64,000 nt of DNA from Sporosarcina sp. ACRSL (GCF_022346605.1 NZ_JAKRNT010000006.1:1-64000), one strand, 5' to 3'. Positions 1-8,890 are shown, counted from the stretch's first letter. Notes: generated by a model not told the origin, from the sequence alone. Translations and numbers: made by a program.

Positions 1-29
1 TTACTTATTATAACAATATCCGCATTCAA

Positions 30-75
30 ACGAAATTAAACAGCCAATCGCCGGTACAATTCCGACAACTGGCTG
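30..75 (-). terminator. Probable terminator downstream of ytxK
   Basis: An imperfect 35-base hairpin (arms CAGCCA / TGGCTG plus inner pairs around CGG/CCG) lies at 41-75. On the minus strand it is followed by TTTAATTTCG, so it could end the ytxK transcript, although it sits about 105 bases past the stop. The B. subtilis neighbour ackA is not visible in bases 1-181, and I see no gene there. Confidence 0.35.
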
Positions 76-181
76 CATAATAAGGTGTTTTTTGACTGTC
101 TCAAAAAAGATAGTCAGTGCCTAAATGGGCAGGTTCTTTTACTTTGGATGCTTGATCGTTTTGTTTTTTACTTACCTTTTT

Positions 182-1099
182 TTATGATTCATCAATCCAG
201 TTTTCAATCTGCTCGAGGAAACGTGACATTACTAGCTTGTCCGACATATCCGGCACTTTTGTTAGAAGCACGTCGGGCGCAGCCTTCATTTCAGCATATG
301 GCTTCTGGAGGATGAAAATACTTTTCTCGTGTGCTGCGCTGCGGAATAAGGAAGCCGGTAGTTGCAGGACTGCTCGGATGACGGCATTCTTTTTCAAATA
401 GCGGTGGAGCTCCGCGGATTGATCGGATTCGAAAAGAGATGCAGGCGTTAGGAAGATGGCATAGCCACCCTCTTTCAAATGGTTCATTGATTGTTCAATG
501 AAAAGATGATGGGAAAAAGCATGTCCTTCTGCAGGCATTATTTCAAAATTCATGGCGTTGTCGTCATCTGGATAATAGCCGACAGGCAGATCACAGACGA
601 CTAAGTCGACTGGGTCAACGAGTAAAGGGCGTAATGCATCTTGGATGAAATAACGGACCGGCTGTTCGAGAAGCTCGGCAGTGATGGCGGACAGCCTGAC
701 CAACAGTTCGTCTATTTCAACAGAAGTCGCTGTAACCTGATCTCCAATTGAGTTCATGACGGTGAACAATAAATTGCCCGTTCCAGCTGCCGGATCCAGG
801 ACAGTCACCTCGTCCTTTTGCTGCATCAACTTGTTTGCAAAGTGGCCGATTAGCATACCGATTGCATCCGGAGTCATCTGATGATTCGGCTGAGCTTGCT
901 GTTTCATTCCTTTCAGGACTGCAAGCTGAATTCCTCTTCGGATTTCCTCTTTCGTAACGGAAGGAGTCAAGCGTGGCATTTTGTCCCCTGACAGCCAAAT
1001 ATGACAGGCATCGATGATTGCTTCCAAGTAAAGATCTTCTTTATTCGCCTCTGCATGCTCATTTAAAAATGTAAAAATCTGTTCAGTATTTGTCACCAT
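182..1099 (-). CDS. ytxK: YtxK-like class I SAM-dependent methyltransferase
   Basis: A 305-residue cytoplasmic protein of the N6-adenine DNA methylase-like YtxK family. The SAM-binding motif I is clear (DPAAGTGNLLF, residues about 102-112), followed by an acidic strand end (VEIDELLVRL). At the place where DNA adenine methylases carry the catalytic (N/D)PP(Y/F) tetrad there is DLPVGYY (about 170-176), so DNA methylation activity is doubtful. No target-recognition domain or restriction partner is present. It follows tpx by 97 bases in the same orientation, as in B. subtilis. The start is ATG with a GAGGGA-type site upstream. The function of the family is not settled. Family assignment is confident. 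Confidence 0.85.
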   Translation of the reverse strand: MVTNTEQIFTFLNEHAEANKEDLYLEAIIDACHIWLSGDKMPRLTPSVTKEEIRRGIQLAVLKGMKQQAQPNHQMTPDAIGMLIGHFANKLMQQKDEVTVLDPAAGTGNLLFTVMNSIGDQVTATSVEIDELLVRLSAITAELLEQPVRYFIQDALRPLLVDPVDLVVCDLPVGYYPDDDNAMNFEIMPAEGHAFSHHLFIEQSMNHLKEGGYAIFLTPASLFESDQSAELHRYLKKNAVIRAVLQLPASLFRSAAHEKSIFILQKPYAEMKAAPDVLLTKVPDMSDKLVMSRFLEQIENWIDES

Positions 1100-1166
1100 G
1101 TAGTATCCCTCTAATCCAAAATATGCCTTTCAATAAAAGACTAAAATTCGTTTATAACGGTAATGT

Positions 1167-1190
1167 GGCCCACCCGTTTCCGAGTGGGCC
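1167..1190 (-). terminator. Hairpin after tpx
   Basis: GGCCCAC / GTGGGCC arms form a strong stem directly after the tpx stop codon on the minus strand. No T-run follows, so it may be a partial terminator or a 3' stabilising hairpin before ytxK. Confidence 0.4.
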
Positions 1191-1196
1191 AACTAA

Positions 1197-1703
1197 TTAT
1201 TTCGTTAATTCTTTTACAGCTGCAATTGCTTTGTCGTAGTCCGGGTGGTCCGTCCCTTCACTCACGTATTCGATATATGTGACCGTATCATCCTTGTCGA
1301 TGACGAATACGCTGCGAGCTAACAAGCGCAATTCTTTCATTACGACCCCATACGCTTCACCGAAAGAGAGGTCGCGATGGTCGGACAATGTTTGGACGTT
1401 GCTAATTCCTTCCGTTGCTCCCCATCTTGCTTGTGCAAAAGGTAGATCGACGGAAATTGTGAGCACTTCCACATCATCTCCTAGCGAAGTCGCTTCTTGG
1501 CTGAATTTACGCGTCTGTTCTGAACAAACACCAGTATCGATGGATGGTACAACACTGATCAGACGGATTTTCCCTTTGGAATCATTCAGCGTAACTGGTT
1601 GTAAACTGTTTGATAGTACTGTGAAATCTGGAGCTTTGTCGCCTACTGTTACTTCCTTGCCGAGCAATGTAACCGGGTTTTGTTTAAATGTGACATTTAC
1701 CAT
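1197..1703 (-). CDS. tpx: Thiol peroxidase Tpx (lacks resolving cysteine)
   Basis: A 168-residue peroxiredoxin of the Tpx subfamily that reduces hydrogen and alkyl peroxides in the cytoplasm. The peroxidatic cysteine is C60 in [15 protein letters not shown], with conserved T57 and the arginine in [10 protein letters not shown]. Family members normally have a second, resolving cysteine in the segment FAQ-R-(F/W)-C; here that residue is Gly95 ([11 protein letters not shown]), and C60 is the only cysteine in the protein. The enzyme must therefore work as a 1-Cys peroxidase or use an external thiol. It follows the sppA-RDD pair by 34 bases on the same strand. The start ATG has a GGAGGCG site. Confidence 0.95.
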   Translation of the reverse strand: MVNVTFKQNPVTLLGKEVTVGDKAPDFTVLSNSLQPVTLNDSKGKIRLISVVPSIDTGVCSEQTRKFSQEATSLGDDVEVLTISVDLPFAQARWGATEGISNVQTLSDHRDLSFGEAYGVVMKELRLLARSVFVIDKDDTVTYIEYVSEGTDHPDYDKAIAAVKELTK

Positions 1704-1737
1704 GAAGACGCCTCCTTATTCATTCCAATTCATTCTA

Positions 1738-2322
1738 CTAAACAATTGTTCCAGCTTGCAACTCTTCACCCTTGCGTTCCTGCCGAGTTTCAATTATTTC
1801 CCTCTCAAATGAATGTTCATGGATGACATATGTGTCCGCAAATAAGTCATGCAATGATTCTTTTTTCGGCATGAAGGCAACGAGCAAATAAGGGATCGTA
1901 AGTAGCTTCGAAATAAAACGGCCAATCACTTCCCTGAAGAGAATCGTCCCCCATGTTAGTTTGCCGCCATCAGTAGTGACAACTTTTATACCTAGTATCA
2001 TTTTTCCAACAGTCTGACTTGTAAACTTTGTCATTAAAGCAAAGTAGGCGAGAAAAAGAATAAGAAGGGTCACTTTGTAAGGACTGAATAAAAGAAATGA
2101 TGGGTTGGATATTTTAATATCCAAAATCCTGAAAACCGGTTTAATGAATATACCACTTATAGATGAAACAATGAGCAAGTCGATTATATATGCCCAAAAA
2201 CGCGTCCAAAATCCAGCGAACTTTGGTCTGAATTGCTCAGTCCGGATGATTTCATAATCAGGAAGGCGATTCGGCTGGGGTACGTCTCTCATCGACTCAT
2301 TTTCTTCAATATGATCCGTCAT
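1738..2322 (-). CDS. yteJ: RDD-family membrane protein (YteJ-like)
   Basis: A 194-residue integral membrane protein with an RDD domain: the R/D motif lies in GFWTRFWAYIIDLLIV (about residues 37-52), followed by about three more hydrophobic segments and GKMILGIKVV, which is typical of the family. It starts 15 bases after sppA on the same strand and is surely cotranscribed with it; in B. subtilis sppA-yteJ is a sigma-W operon linked to lantibiotic/envelope stress, and YteJ modulates SppA. The same role is inferred here. The N- and C-terminal tails are charged and cytoplasmic. Confidence 0.85.
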   Translation of the reverse strand: MTDHIEENESMRDVPQPNRLPDYEIIRTEQFRPKFAGFWTRFWAYIIDLLIVSSISGIFIKPVFRILDIKISNPSFLLFSPYKVTLLILFLAYFALMTKFTSQTVGKMILGIKVVTTDGGKLTWGTILFREVIGRFISKLLTIPYLLVAFMPKKESLHDLFADTYVIHEHSFEREIIETRQERKGEELQAGTIV

Positions 2323-2336
2323 GCCAAACTCCCTCC

Positions 2337-3341
2337 TTATTTTTCACCGTACAAGTACATCATCCGCGGTGCATCATAATCGGATAGCAATTTCCCGATC
2401 AGTTCAGCCTCGATGTTACGACCGAAAAGATCACCGACTTTCACTCCGAAAAGTGAACCGAAGCTTTCCATTGGCGTGTATTCAAAGACAGTAGCATTTT
2501 CTAAATTATAATCGGCCTTTATTGCGTCGATCACGTCGCCCAACTTCCCATAATCATCCGCTAGCCCGGCCTCGATCGCCTGTCTGCCGTTCATGATACG
2601 CCCATCCGCGATCTTTTTCACTTGTTCTTTTGACATATTACGGCCTTTTGCAATAATTTCAACAAATCGTTCGTAAGAGTCATTAATCATTTCCTGAAGC
2701 ATATTGCGTTCTTCCTCTGTCATTTCCCTGGAACTGCTCATGATGTCCTTGTAAGGCCCTGTTTTAATTGTATTGAAGTCAATACCGTATTTTTCTGCAA
2801 GCTTTGCATAATTGACGCTTTCCATGATGACACCGATCGATCCAGTAATTGTTTCAGGATGAACATAGATTTTTTCTGCAGGCGCTGATACATAATAGCC
2901 ACCTGAAGCAGCCAACCCGCCCATTGCTACGTAAACAGGGATCTCCCTATCGAGTTGAATCGTCCTGATGGCATCGTAAATATCCGATGATTCAACGACC
3001 CCACCACCTGGCGTATTCACCGAAAGGACGACGCCTTTCACCGTTTGGTCGTTCAGGATGTCTTGAAGTTGCGACATGAATAATTTGTGGTTATATCCGC
3101 CTGAAGAGAACAAAGAGCTTCCAACGTCCTGAATGATGCCATCCAATGTAACAACGGCAATTCGATCCCTTCCTCTTCCTTGTTCGATGACGACTTCGCT
3201 ATAGCCAGCATTACCTGCCGCAATTTCTTCCATAAATCCGCTGAAATCTCTTGTGAATACATACGATAGTGAATTGATGCCTATCGATATGAAGATCAGC
3301 ACTGCTGCTACGATGATTGCAATCCATCGTTTCATTGCCAT
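2337..3341 (-). CDS. sppA: Signal peptide peptidase SppA (S49 family)
   Basis: A 334-residue membrane-anchored serine protease that degrades cleaved signal peptides and, in B. subtilis, helps resist some lantibiotics. One N-terminal membrane segment covers residues about 5-27. The Ser/Lys dyad is visible: S146 in GGLAASGGYY and K198 in IKTGPYKDIMSS, both at positions matching the Bacillus enzyme. A glycine-rich NTPGGGVVESS oxyanion region precedes the serine. It is first in a two-gene unit with the RDD gene. A sigma-W-type promoter lies immediately upstream. The start ATG has a GGGGG site. Confidence 0.95.
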   Translation of the reverse strand: MAMKRWIAIIVAAVLIFISIGINSLSYVFTRDFSGFMEEIAAGNAGYSEVVIEQGRGRDRIAVVTLDGIIQDVGSSLFSSGGYNHKLFMSQLQDILNDQTVKGVVLSVNTPGGGVVESSDIYDAIRTIQLDREIPVYVAMGGLAASGGYYVSAPAEKIYVHPETITGSIGVIMESVNYAKLAEKYGIDFNTIKTGPYKDIMSSSREMTEEERNMLQEMINDSYERFVEIIAKGRNMSKEQVKKIADGRIMNGRQAIEAGLADDYGKLGDVIDAIKADYNLENATVFEYTPMESFGSLFGVKVGDLFGRNIEAELIGKLLSDYDAPRMMYLYGEK

Positions 3342-3372
3342 TATGTAATTCCCCCTTCATCTTCCACCATTG

Positions 3373-3400
3373 TATACGATTCCTGCGTAAAAAAGTTTCA
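3373..3400 (-). promoter_or_regulatory. Sigma-W-type promoter of sppA
   Basis: On the minus strand TGAAAC (3400-3395), a 16-base spacer and CGTATA (3378-3373) match the ECF sigma-W consensus TGAAAC-N16-CGTA. The ATG of sppA is 31 bases downstream. In B. subtilis sppA belongs to the sigma-W regulon, so motif and gene agree. A sigma-A reading (TTGAAA with TATACA, 19-base spacer) fits less well. Confidence 0.75.
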
Positions 3401-3401
3401 A

Positions 3402-4319
3402 TTACTTTGGTGATTGATGAGCACCCTTTTTTGTCATAATCGATTCATAAACCTTTGAGACCGTGAAAAGAATAAGCGCTGCCCAAATTAATGAAAATGA
3501 TAGCATTTCAATTCCACCGAATGATTCCTTATATATAACGACACCGATAAACAGCATTAATGTTGGAGCGATATATTGAGTGAACCCCGCGACATATAGC
3601 GGAATTGTCTGCACCCCTTTCGCATACATGACGAGCGGAAGCGCTGTCGCGATACCTGTCAGGATGAGAAGAATATCTGTTTGCAAGTCGCTATACAAAA
3701 AGACAGCCTGATCTTTCACGAAAAGGAAGATGTAATAACCGATGGCGAATGGTGTCATGAATAATGTCTCGATCGCCAATCCGCGAAGGGCATCCAATTT
3801 AATGTTTTTCTTAATGAACCCATAAACCGCGAATGTAATCGCTAGCGATAAAGCGATCCAAGGAAATGTTCCGTATGAAACCGTCAAAATAATGACACCG
3901 ATAAGGGCAAGTAGGAAAGCAATTTTTTGTGAAGACGACAGCTTCTCCTTCAGAAAAAAGATGCCGAGCAAGACTGAAACAAGAGGATTTATATAATAGC
4001 CAAGACTCGTTTGAACGATAAAATCATGATTGACCGCCCATATGTAAATAAACCAATTCGACGTGACAAGCACACTTGCGATGAAAAGGCTCCAAAATTG
4101 GGACTGGCTTTTCCAAAGCTCACGGATGTCGGTGATAAGCTGTTTGCCGTTTTTCATGATCAAGACGGCAAGGACAGTGGAAATGAATGCCCACATTATG
4201 CGCCCCGTTAAGATTTCATCACTTTGTACATGTTCTAGATGCTTCCAATAAATTGGCATGACTCCCCAAATGAGAAAGGATCCAAGGACCCACAAGATAC
4301 CACTTTTTTCGGGTTGCAT
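3402..4319 (-). CDS. rarD: RarD-type EamA-family transporter
   Basis: A 305-residue inner-membrane protein with ten predicted hydrophobic segments and the EamA/RarD signature near the start (GSFLIWGVMPIYWKHL, residues about 12-27). RarD proteins are drug/metabolite-superfamily exporters of unknown physiological substrate. The length equals the family norm. It is preceded by its own sigma-A-like promoter and separated from mbcS by a terminator, so it looks monocistronic. Its stop lies only two bases from the -35 of the sppA promoter. Confidence 0.9.
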   Translation of the reverse strand: MQPEKSGILWVLGSFLIWGVMPIYWKHLEHVQSDEILTGRIMWAFISTVLAVLIMKNGKQLITDIRELWKSQSQFWSLFIASVLVTSNWFIYIWAVNHDFIVQTSLGYYINPLVSVLLGIFFLKEKLSSSQKIAFLLALIGVIILTVSYGTFPWIALSLAITFAVYGFIKKNIKLDALRGLAIETLFMTPFAIGYYIFLFVKDQAVFLYSDLQTDILLILTGIATALPLVMYAKGVQTIPLYVAGFTQYIAPTLMLFIGVVIYKESFGGIEMLSFSLIWAALILFTVSKVYESIMTKKGAHQSPK

Positions 4320-4346
4320 TCAGGCACACTCCTTTCGAATAGGACA

Positions 4347-4375
4347 ATTATAGTCCTTTCCATACTATTCGTAAA
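4347..4375 (-). promoter_or_regulatory. Sigma-A promoter of rarD
   Basis: Minus-strand TTTACG, 17-base spacer, TATAAT, about 28 bases before the rarD start codon, with a GAAAGGAG ribosome site in between. Confidence 0.65.
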
Positions 4376-4380
4376 CCCAC

Positions 4381-4416
4381 CAAAAAACCGTCCATGCCTG
4401 TGCATAGGACGGTTTT
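4381..4416 (-). terminator. Terminator after mbcS
   Basis: Arms AACCGTCC / GGACGGTT around a 13-base loop, with a T-run on the minus-strand 3' side, just past the mbcS stop. Confidence 0.8.
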
Positions 4417-4422
4417 GTTCAA

Positions 4423-5997
4423 TCATTTACTCTGCTCTAGCTTCCTTAATTCGACTCGCATGATTTTACCCGAAGCTGTTTTCGGCAATTCATTCACAAA
4501 TTCGATTTTACGCGGGTATTTATAAGGTGCCGTTGATTTTTTCACATGTTCCTGTAACTCTTGAACAAGATTTTCTTGTTGTGCCATTTCCGGATTTCGT
4601 AACACGATGAACGCTTTGACGACGTTGCCTCTCACTGCATCTGGGCTTGCAACGACTGCACATTCACGGACAGCCGGATGCTTCGTCAATGCGTCTTCGA
4701 CTTCGAATGGCCCAATTGTATATCCCGAGCTGATAATGATGTCATCTCCCCGTCCTTCGAACCAGAAGTAACCATCCGCATCGAGCTTCGCCCGATCCCC
4801 TGTTACATAATATTCGCCTCTGAATTGCATTTTTGTCCGTTCCGGATCGTTCAGATACTCTTTGAAGAGGGCTGGTGTGGAAATATGGACGGCGATATCG
4901 CCAACCTCGCCAGGAGAAACCGGATTCCCTTCATCGTCAATAATTTCAACCCGGTTCCCTGGGGTCGGTTTCCCCATCGAGCCTGGTCTTGCTTCCATCC
5001 CGAGCATCGTTCCGACGAGTAAAGTATTTTCCGTTTGGCCGTATCCATCCCTGACTGCAAGATTGAATGTCTTCTCAAATATATCGATTACTTCCCGATT
5101 CAACGGCTCACCGGCAGAAACTGCGCTACGAAGTGAGGAAAGATCATAATCCTGTAAATTTTCCGCTTTAGCCATGAAACGGTATTCAGTAGGCGTGCAG
5201 CATAACACATTTACTTCGTATTTTTTTATCAAGCCTAAATACGTTTCCACATCGAATTTCCCGTTATAAACAAGTCCGGTTGCGCCGCTGCCTAATACGG
5301 ATAAGAAAGGAGACCAAATCCATTTTTGCCATCCCGGTGCAGCGGTAGCCCAAACAATATCCCCTTCCTCAATGCCAAGCCAGTTCGGTCCAGCTGTCCG
5401 CAAATGTGCGTAAGCCCAAGCATGTGTATGGACTACTCCTTTCGGCTTGCCTGTCGTCCCTGAAGTGTAAGAAAGAAAAGCCATATCCGAAGCTTTCGTA
5501 GAAGCTGTTTCGAAATGAGGGGAAGCTGTTTCCATTAAACGGGTCAGTGATTTCTTGCCTTCACCTGCTTCACCGACGACATATAATTGAACCCCTTGTA
5601 AGTTATTGACCGATTCGAACTGATCCATAAATGCATCATAAGCGACAATTGCTTTCGCCTGGCTATGCTCAAGTCGATATTCAATGTCAGAAGAACGTAG
5701 CATTTCAGAGCTTGGAATAACGACCATTCCAGCCTTCAATGCTCCGATATATGTAACGTACGCATCGATTGTCCGGGGAACCATGACGAGAATGATATCG
5801 CCTTTTTTCAACCCATTTTCGATAAACACATTTGCTGCTCGATTCGCTGAAACCATTAATTCATCGTATGTAATAGTTTGTTCTTGTTCATTCGTATCAA
5901 CATAAATGAGCGCTCGATTTTCTTTTCCATCTGCATATTTTTCAAATTCTGAAACAAGATTATAGTCTTCTGGTGCGAGTAACTCCTCACGATTCAT
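4423..5997 (-). CDS. mbcS: Acyl-CoA synthetase, MbcS-like
   Basis: A 524-residue ANL-superfamily ligase that activates a short or medium carboxylic acid through an acyl-AMP to acyl-CoA. The P-loop is YTSGTTGKPKG (about 177-187), followed by DGYGQTE and the hinge/adenylate motif YVTGDRAKLDADGY. The C-terminal catalytic lysine motif is PKTASGKIMR. By position next to rarD/sspA/thiI it matches B. subtilis YtcI/MbcS, which acts on branched-chain precursors such as isobutyrate. Substrate is inferred from synteny, not read from the sequence. It has its own sigma-A promoter and terminator. Confidence 0.85.
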   Translation of the reverse strand: MNREELLAPEDYNLVSEFEKYADGKENRALIYVDTNEQEQTITYDELMVSANRAANVFIENGLKKGDIILVMVPRTIDAYVTYIGALKAGMVVIPSSEMLRSSDIEYRLEHSQAKAIVAYDAFMDQFESVNNLQGVQLYVVGEAGEGKKSLTRLMETASPHFETASTKASDMAFLSYTSGTTGKPKGVVHTHAWAYAHLRTAGPNWLGIEEGDIVWATAAPGWQKWIWSPFLSVLGSGATGLVYNGKFDVETYLGLIKKYEVNVLCCTPTEYRFMAKAENLQDYDLSSLRSAVSAGEPLNREVIDIFEKTFNLAVRDGYGQTENTLLVGTMLGMEARPGSMGKPTPGNRVEIIDDEGNPVSPGEVGDIAVHISTPALFKEYLNDPERTKMQFRGEYYVTGDRAKLDADGYFWFEGRGDDIIISSGYTIGPFEVEDALTKHPAVRECAVVASPDAVRGNVVKAFIVLRNPEMAQQENLVQELQEHVKKSTAPYKYPRKIEFVNELPKTASGKIMRVELRKLEQSK

Positions 5998-6024
5998 GCG
6001 ATCTCCTCCTATTCGTATTACTCA

Positions 6025-6052
6025 ATTATACAATGCAATGGTAAAAGTTCAA
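6025..6052 (-). promoter_or_regulatory. Sigma-A promoter of mbcS
   Basis: Minus-strand TTGAAC, 16-base spacer, TATAAT, followed by the GGAGGAG site of mbcS. Confidence 0.7.
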
Positions 6053-6130
6053 AACATATCTTATTACTTTCAGGCAATTGAATAAACTTTTCATTCGAAG
6101 TGAATACTGATTTGTAATGAAATATAAAGA

Positions 6131-6157
6131 AAAACTGCCCCGGAAATCCGGGACAGC
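6131..6157 (-). terminator. Terminator after sspA
   Basis: A stem CTGTCCCGGA / CCGGGGCAG with T-run on the minus strand, 13 bases past the sspA stop. Confidence 0.8.
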
Positions 6158-6170
6158 TTTCATACATTTT

Positions 6171-6383
6171 TTATTGTTGTTGGAATCCGTTCATTTGTGA
6201 TTGGGCTTGACGCACTAATCGCTTAGTGATTTCTCCGCCGACGGATCCGTTGGCACGCGATGAAGCATCTGCTCCAAGTTGTACACCAAATTCTTGTGCG
6301 ATTTCGTATTTCATTTGGTCTAGAGCTTGTTGTGCCCCTGGAACTAGGAGTTGGTTTGAGTTGCCGCTGTTGTTGTTAGCCAT
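6171..6383 (-). CDS. sspA: Alpha/beta-type small acid-soluble spore protein
   Basis: A 70-residue DNA-binding spore protein that coats and protects forespore DNA. The start is the ATG at 6383, preceded by a near-perfect AAGGAGGTGA site; the longer frame upstream has no such site. The signature segment containing the germination protease site ([12 protein letters not shown]) and the [11 protein letters not shown] block are intact. It shows that the organism makes endospores. A forespore sigma-G promoter is expected; TGAAT and CATTCTA/CTATATG elements occur upstream but spacing is ambiguous, so I do not annotate one. Confidence 0.95.
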   Translation of the reverse strand: MANNNSGNSNQLLVPGAQQALDQMKYEIAQEFGVQLGADASSRANGSVGGEITKRLVRQAQSQMNGFQQQ

Positions 6384-6465
6384 GTCGTTGTCACCTCCTT
6401 GTGCATATAGAATGGACCGTTTCCGGAAATTCATGCAGGAGGTATTATGGTAATAAATCCCTCAA

Positions 6466-7671
6466 TTAAAGCAGATCCTCGAATTCATCCTTCTCTTGCT
6501 CTTTCCAAACTTCAATGACTTCTCTATTGTTCACCGCATACTCGATTAACGGCTGGAAATCAAAAAAGCTTTCATAATGATGAACTTTTTCAAGTTTTGG
6601 TTTTGTTTTTGGATTGCTTGGGGTAAAGATCGTACAGCAGTCTTCATATGGCCGGATGGAAATATCATACGTCCCGATCTGCTCTGAAAGCTCAATAATC
6701 TCCAATTTATCCATTGCAATCAATGGACGGAGTATAGGAGTTGCCGTCACTTCATTGATGGCTGTAAGACTGTCAAGCGTTTGACTCGCAACTTGTCCTA
6801 AACTTTCTCCCGTGACAATGGCCAATGCCCCAATTTGTTCTCTCACTTGATCTGCAATTTGAAGCATCATTCTTCTCGTTGTCGTCATGGACAAATTGTT
6901 AGGCACTTGTTGTACGATTGCTTGCTGTAGTTCTGTGAATGGAATGATATGAAGTCGGACAGGTGCTCCGAAAGAACATAGCTTTTCTGTCAAATCCATC
7001 ACTTTTCTTTTCGCCAATTCACTTGTATATGGCGGGCTCGCAAAATGAATCGCGTCGATCGAGACGCCACGCTTCATGAGTAGATATCCCGCGACTGGAC
7101 TATCTATGCCTCCTGATAGCATAAGCAATGAATGTCCATTGGAACCTACAGGCATGCCACCTGCCCCTTTATATACTTTTGACGTTAGAAAAGCTCCTTC
7201 TTTCCGAATATCAACGTGCAACAGGATATCCGGTTTTTTCATTTGAACGGTAAGCTCGGGGAAATGGTGCAAGACATGTCCGCCAATCGCCTGTTGCAAT
7301 TCGCCTGTCACGTATGGGAATGTTTTATCTGCTCGTTTTATTTCGACTTTGAACGTCTTGCCGGCAGTATCTTCGGTGCCGATCACTTCAAGCGCCTTCT
7401 GTTTAATCGCATCGAGATCAGCGTCACACATAGCAACCGGACTGAACGATTGAATTCCAAAAATATGCGACAACCGTTCAATCGCCTCATTCATATCTTT
7501 TTCACTGTCCGCAAGTAAAAACATTCGATCACGTTCAGCACGTAGCCGAACTGTTTGCAAATCTGTCATTGCATCCTGTATATTCTTTTTCAATTTACGG
7601 ACGAACTGGTTACGGTTTCGTCCTTTTAATGATAATTCACCATAACGGATCAATATTTCTTTCCATTTCAT
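6466..7671 (-). CDS. thiI: tRNA 4-thiouridine sulfurtransferase ThiI
   Basis: A 401-residue cytoplasmic enzyme that adenylates and thiolates U8 of tRNA and contributes sulfur for thiazole synthesis. An N-terminal ferredoxin-like/THUMP region (about 1-165) is followed by the PP-loop SGGIDS (186-191). There is no C-terminal rhodanese domain, as is usual in Bacillales, so sulfur must come directly from a desulfurase. The cysteine desulfurase gene lies three bases upstream on the same strand, which fits that partnership. Confidence 0.95.
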   Translation of the reverse strand: MKWKEILIRYGELSLKGRNRNQFVRKLKKNIQDAMTDLQTVRLRAERDRMFLLADSEKDMNEAIERLSHIFGIQSFSPVAMCDADLDAIKQKALEVIGTEDTAGKTFKVEIKRADKTFPYVTGELQQAIGGHVLHHFPELTVQMKKPDILLHVDIRKEGAFLTSKVYKGAGGMPVGSNGHSLLMLSGGIDSPVAGYLLMKRGVSIDAIHFASPPYTSELAKRKVMDLTEKLCSFGAPVRLHIIPFTELQQAIVQQVPNNLSMTTTRRMMLQIADQVREQIGALAIVTGESLGQVASQTLDSLTAINEVTATPILRPLIAMDKLEIIELSEQIGTYDISIRPYEDCCTIFTPSNPKTKPKLEKVHHYESFFDFQPLIEYAVNNREVIEVWKEQEKDEFEDLL

Positions 7672-7674
7672 TTG

Positions 7675-8805
7675 TTACATTCCCCTCTCGATTAGGTCCA
7701 TGAAGCTTTTGAGCACAGTAATAAATTCGTCCAATTGATCTTTTGTATTAGTGTTGCCGAAACTAATACGGATGACACCGTTTTTAAACTTATTTTCTAA
7801 ACCAATTGCTTCAATGACATGGCTGGCATTTTTATTTTTTGATGAGCAGGCACTCGATGTTGATAAAATGATGCCATGTTCTTGGAAGTAGTTCACAGCT
7901 ACTTCTCCATTAATTGATTTAAATGCAATCGATAAAATATGCGGCGCACCGTATTCCGGTGATAAAACTTGAATATTTTCATATCTGCGGCATGCTTCAA
8001 TCAGCAGATTTCGCCACTCCCGATAATCCGCTCTCTCTTCTTGAACGGAGCTGATTCTCATCGCCTTCGCCATTGCAACCGCATTCGGGACAGAGACAGT
8101 TCCACTGCGCAAACCGTTTTCTTGGCCGCCACCAAAATTGATTGCTTGCGGTGTAACGCCTTTTTTCAGCAGCAACGCACCTGAATTCTTCAGTCCGTTC
8201 ACTTTATGAGCCGAAATCGTAATCGCGTCCACTTGCAACGATTCCATATTAACCGGCAGCTTTCCGTAACTTTGGACACAGTCGGAATGGAAAATGGCAC
8301 GGCTATTTTTTTTAATCAATTCAGCGCATTGACGGATCGGCTGAATCGTGCCAATTTCGTTATTGACGTGCATGATGCTGACGAGAATCGTATCCTTTCG
8401 AAGCGTTTTTTCTAATTCGTCTAATGAAATGAGGCCTTGTTCATCAACTGACAAATAATCCACTTCAAATCTGTTGTCCTCCAATTTACGGCATGCTTGT
8501 AAAATGGAAGGATGTTCGATTTGCGTTGTAATGATATGATTGCCTCTTGCCCGATACGCTTCACTTAAACCGAATATCGCCAAATTATTTGCTTCTGTCC
8601 CGCCTGCCGTTAGGACGACGTTCCCGTTTTCATTTCCAACGAGCTTTAGCATCTGTTCTTTTGAACGATCCAATAAAGCTTCCGCTTCCCGTCCTAATAC
8701 ATGAAGTGAAGCAGGATTAGCATAATATTTATGATTTGCAGCCATGAAGGATTCAAGAACACTTTCGTCTGGCTGTGTTGTTGAGCTATTATCAAAATAA
8801 ATCAT
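7675..8805 (-). CDS. nifZ: Cysteine desulfurase (NifZ/IscS-like), ThiI partner
   Basis: A 376-residue class V PLP enzyme that removes sulfur from cysteine as an enzyme persulfide. The PLP lysine is K201 in ISAHKVNGLKNSG; the catalytic loop cysteine is C320 in STSSACSSKNK. It is placed three bases before thiI and is cotranscribed with it, as nifZ(yrvO-like paralogue)-thiI in B. subtilis, where this enzyme is dedicated to tRNA thiolation. No iron-sulfur scaffold gene is nearby, which supports that narrower role. An AAAGGA site precedes the ATG. Confidence 0.9.
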   Translation of the reverse strand: MIYFDNSSTTQPDESVLESFMAANHKYYANPASLHVLGREAEALLDRSKEQMLKLVGNENGNVVLTAGGTEANNLAIFGLSEAYRARGNHIITTQIEHPSILQACRKLEDNRFEVDYLSVDEQGLISLDELEKTLRKDTILVSIMHVNNEIGTIQPIRQCAELIKKNSRAIFHSDCVQSYGKLPVNMESLQVDAITISAHKVNGLKNSGALLLKKGVTPQAINFGGGQENGLRSGTVSVPNAVAMAKAMRISSVQEERADYREWRNLLIEACRRYENIQVLSPEYGAPHILSIAFKSINGEVAVNYFQEHGIILSTSSACSSKNKNASHVIEAIGLENKFKNGVIRISFGNTNTKDQLDEFITVLKSFMDLIERGM

Positions 8806-8856
8806 TTGGATTTTCCTTTCTAACTGTAAACTTCACCAACGCTTAATTGACGTGAC

Positions 8857-8890
8857 AAAGCCACCTGCACATGATGCCGGTGGCTTTTTA
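8857..8890. terminator. Bidirectional-looking terminator after ezrA
   Basis: Arms AAGCCACC / GGTGGCTT. The T-run is stronger on the plus side (TTTTT) than on the minus side where ezrA transcription arrives. Confidence 0.6.

Noticed and set aside
76..181. Possible insertion-sequence end or start of ackA
   Set aside because: A short GACTGTCTC/AAGATAGTC palindrome is present but there is no transposase frame, and no acetate kinase N-terminus can be read on the minus strand.
6400..6470. Sigma-G promoter for sspA
   Set aside because: TGAATT and CATTCTA are only 13 bases apart and the alternative pairing has a poor -10, so no single promoter could be supported.
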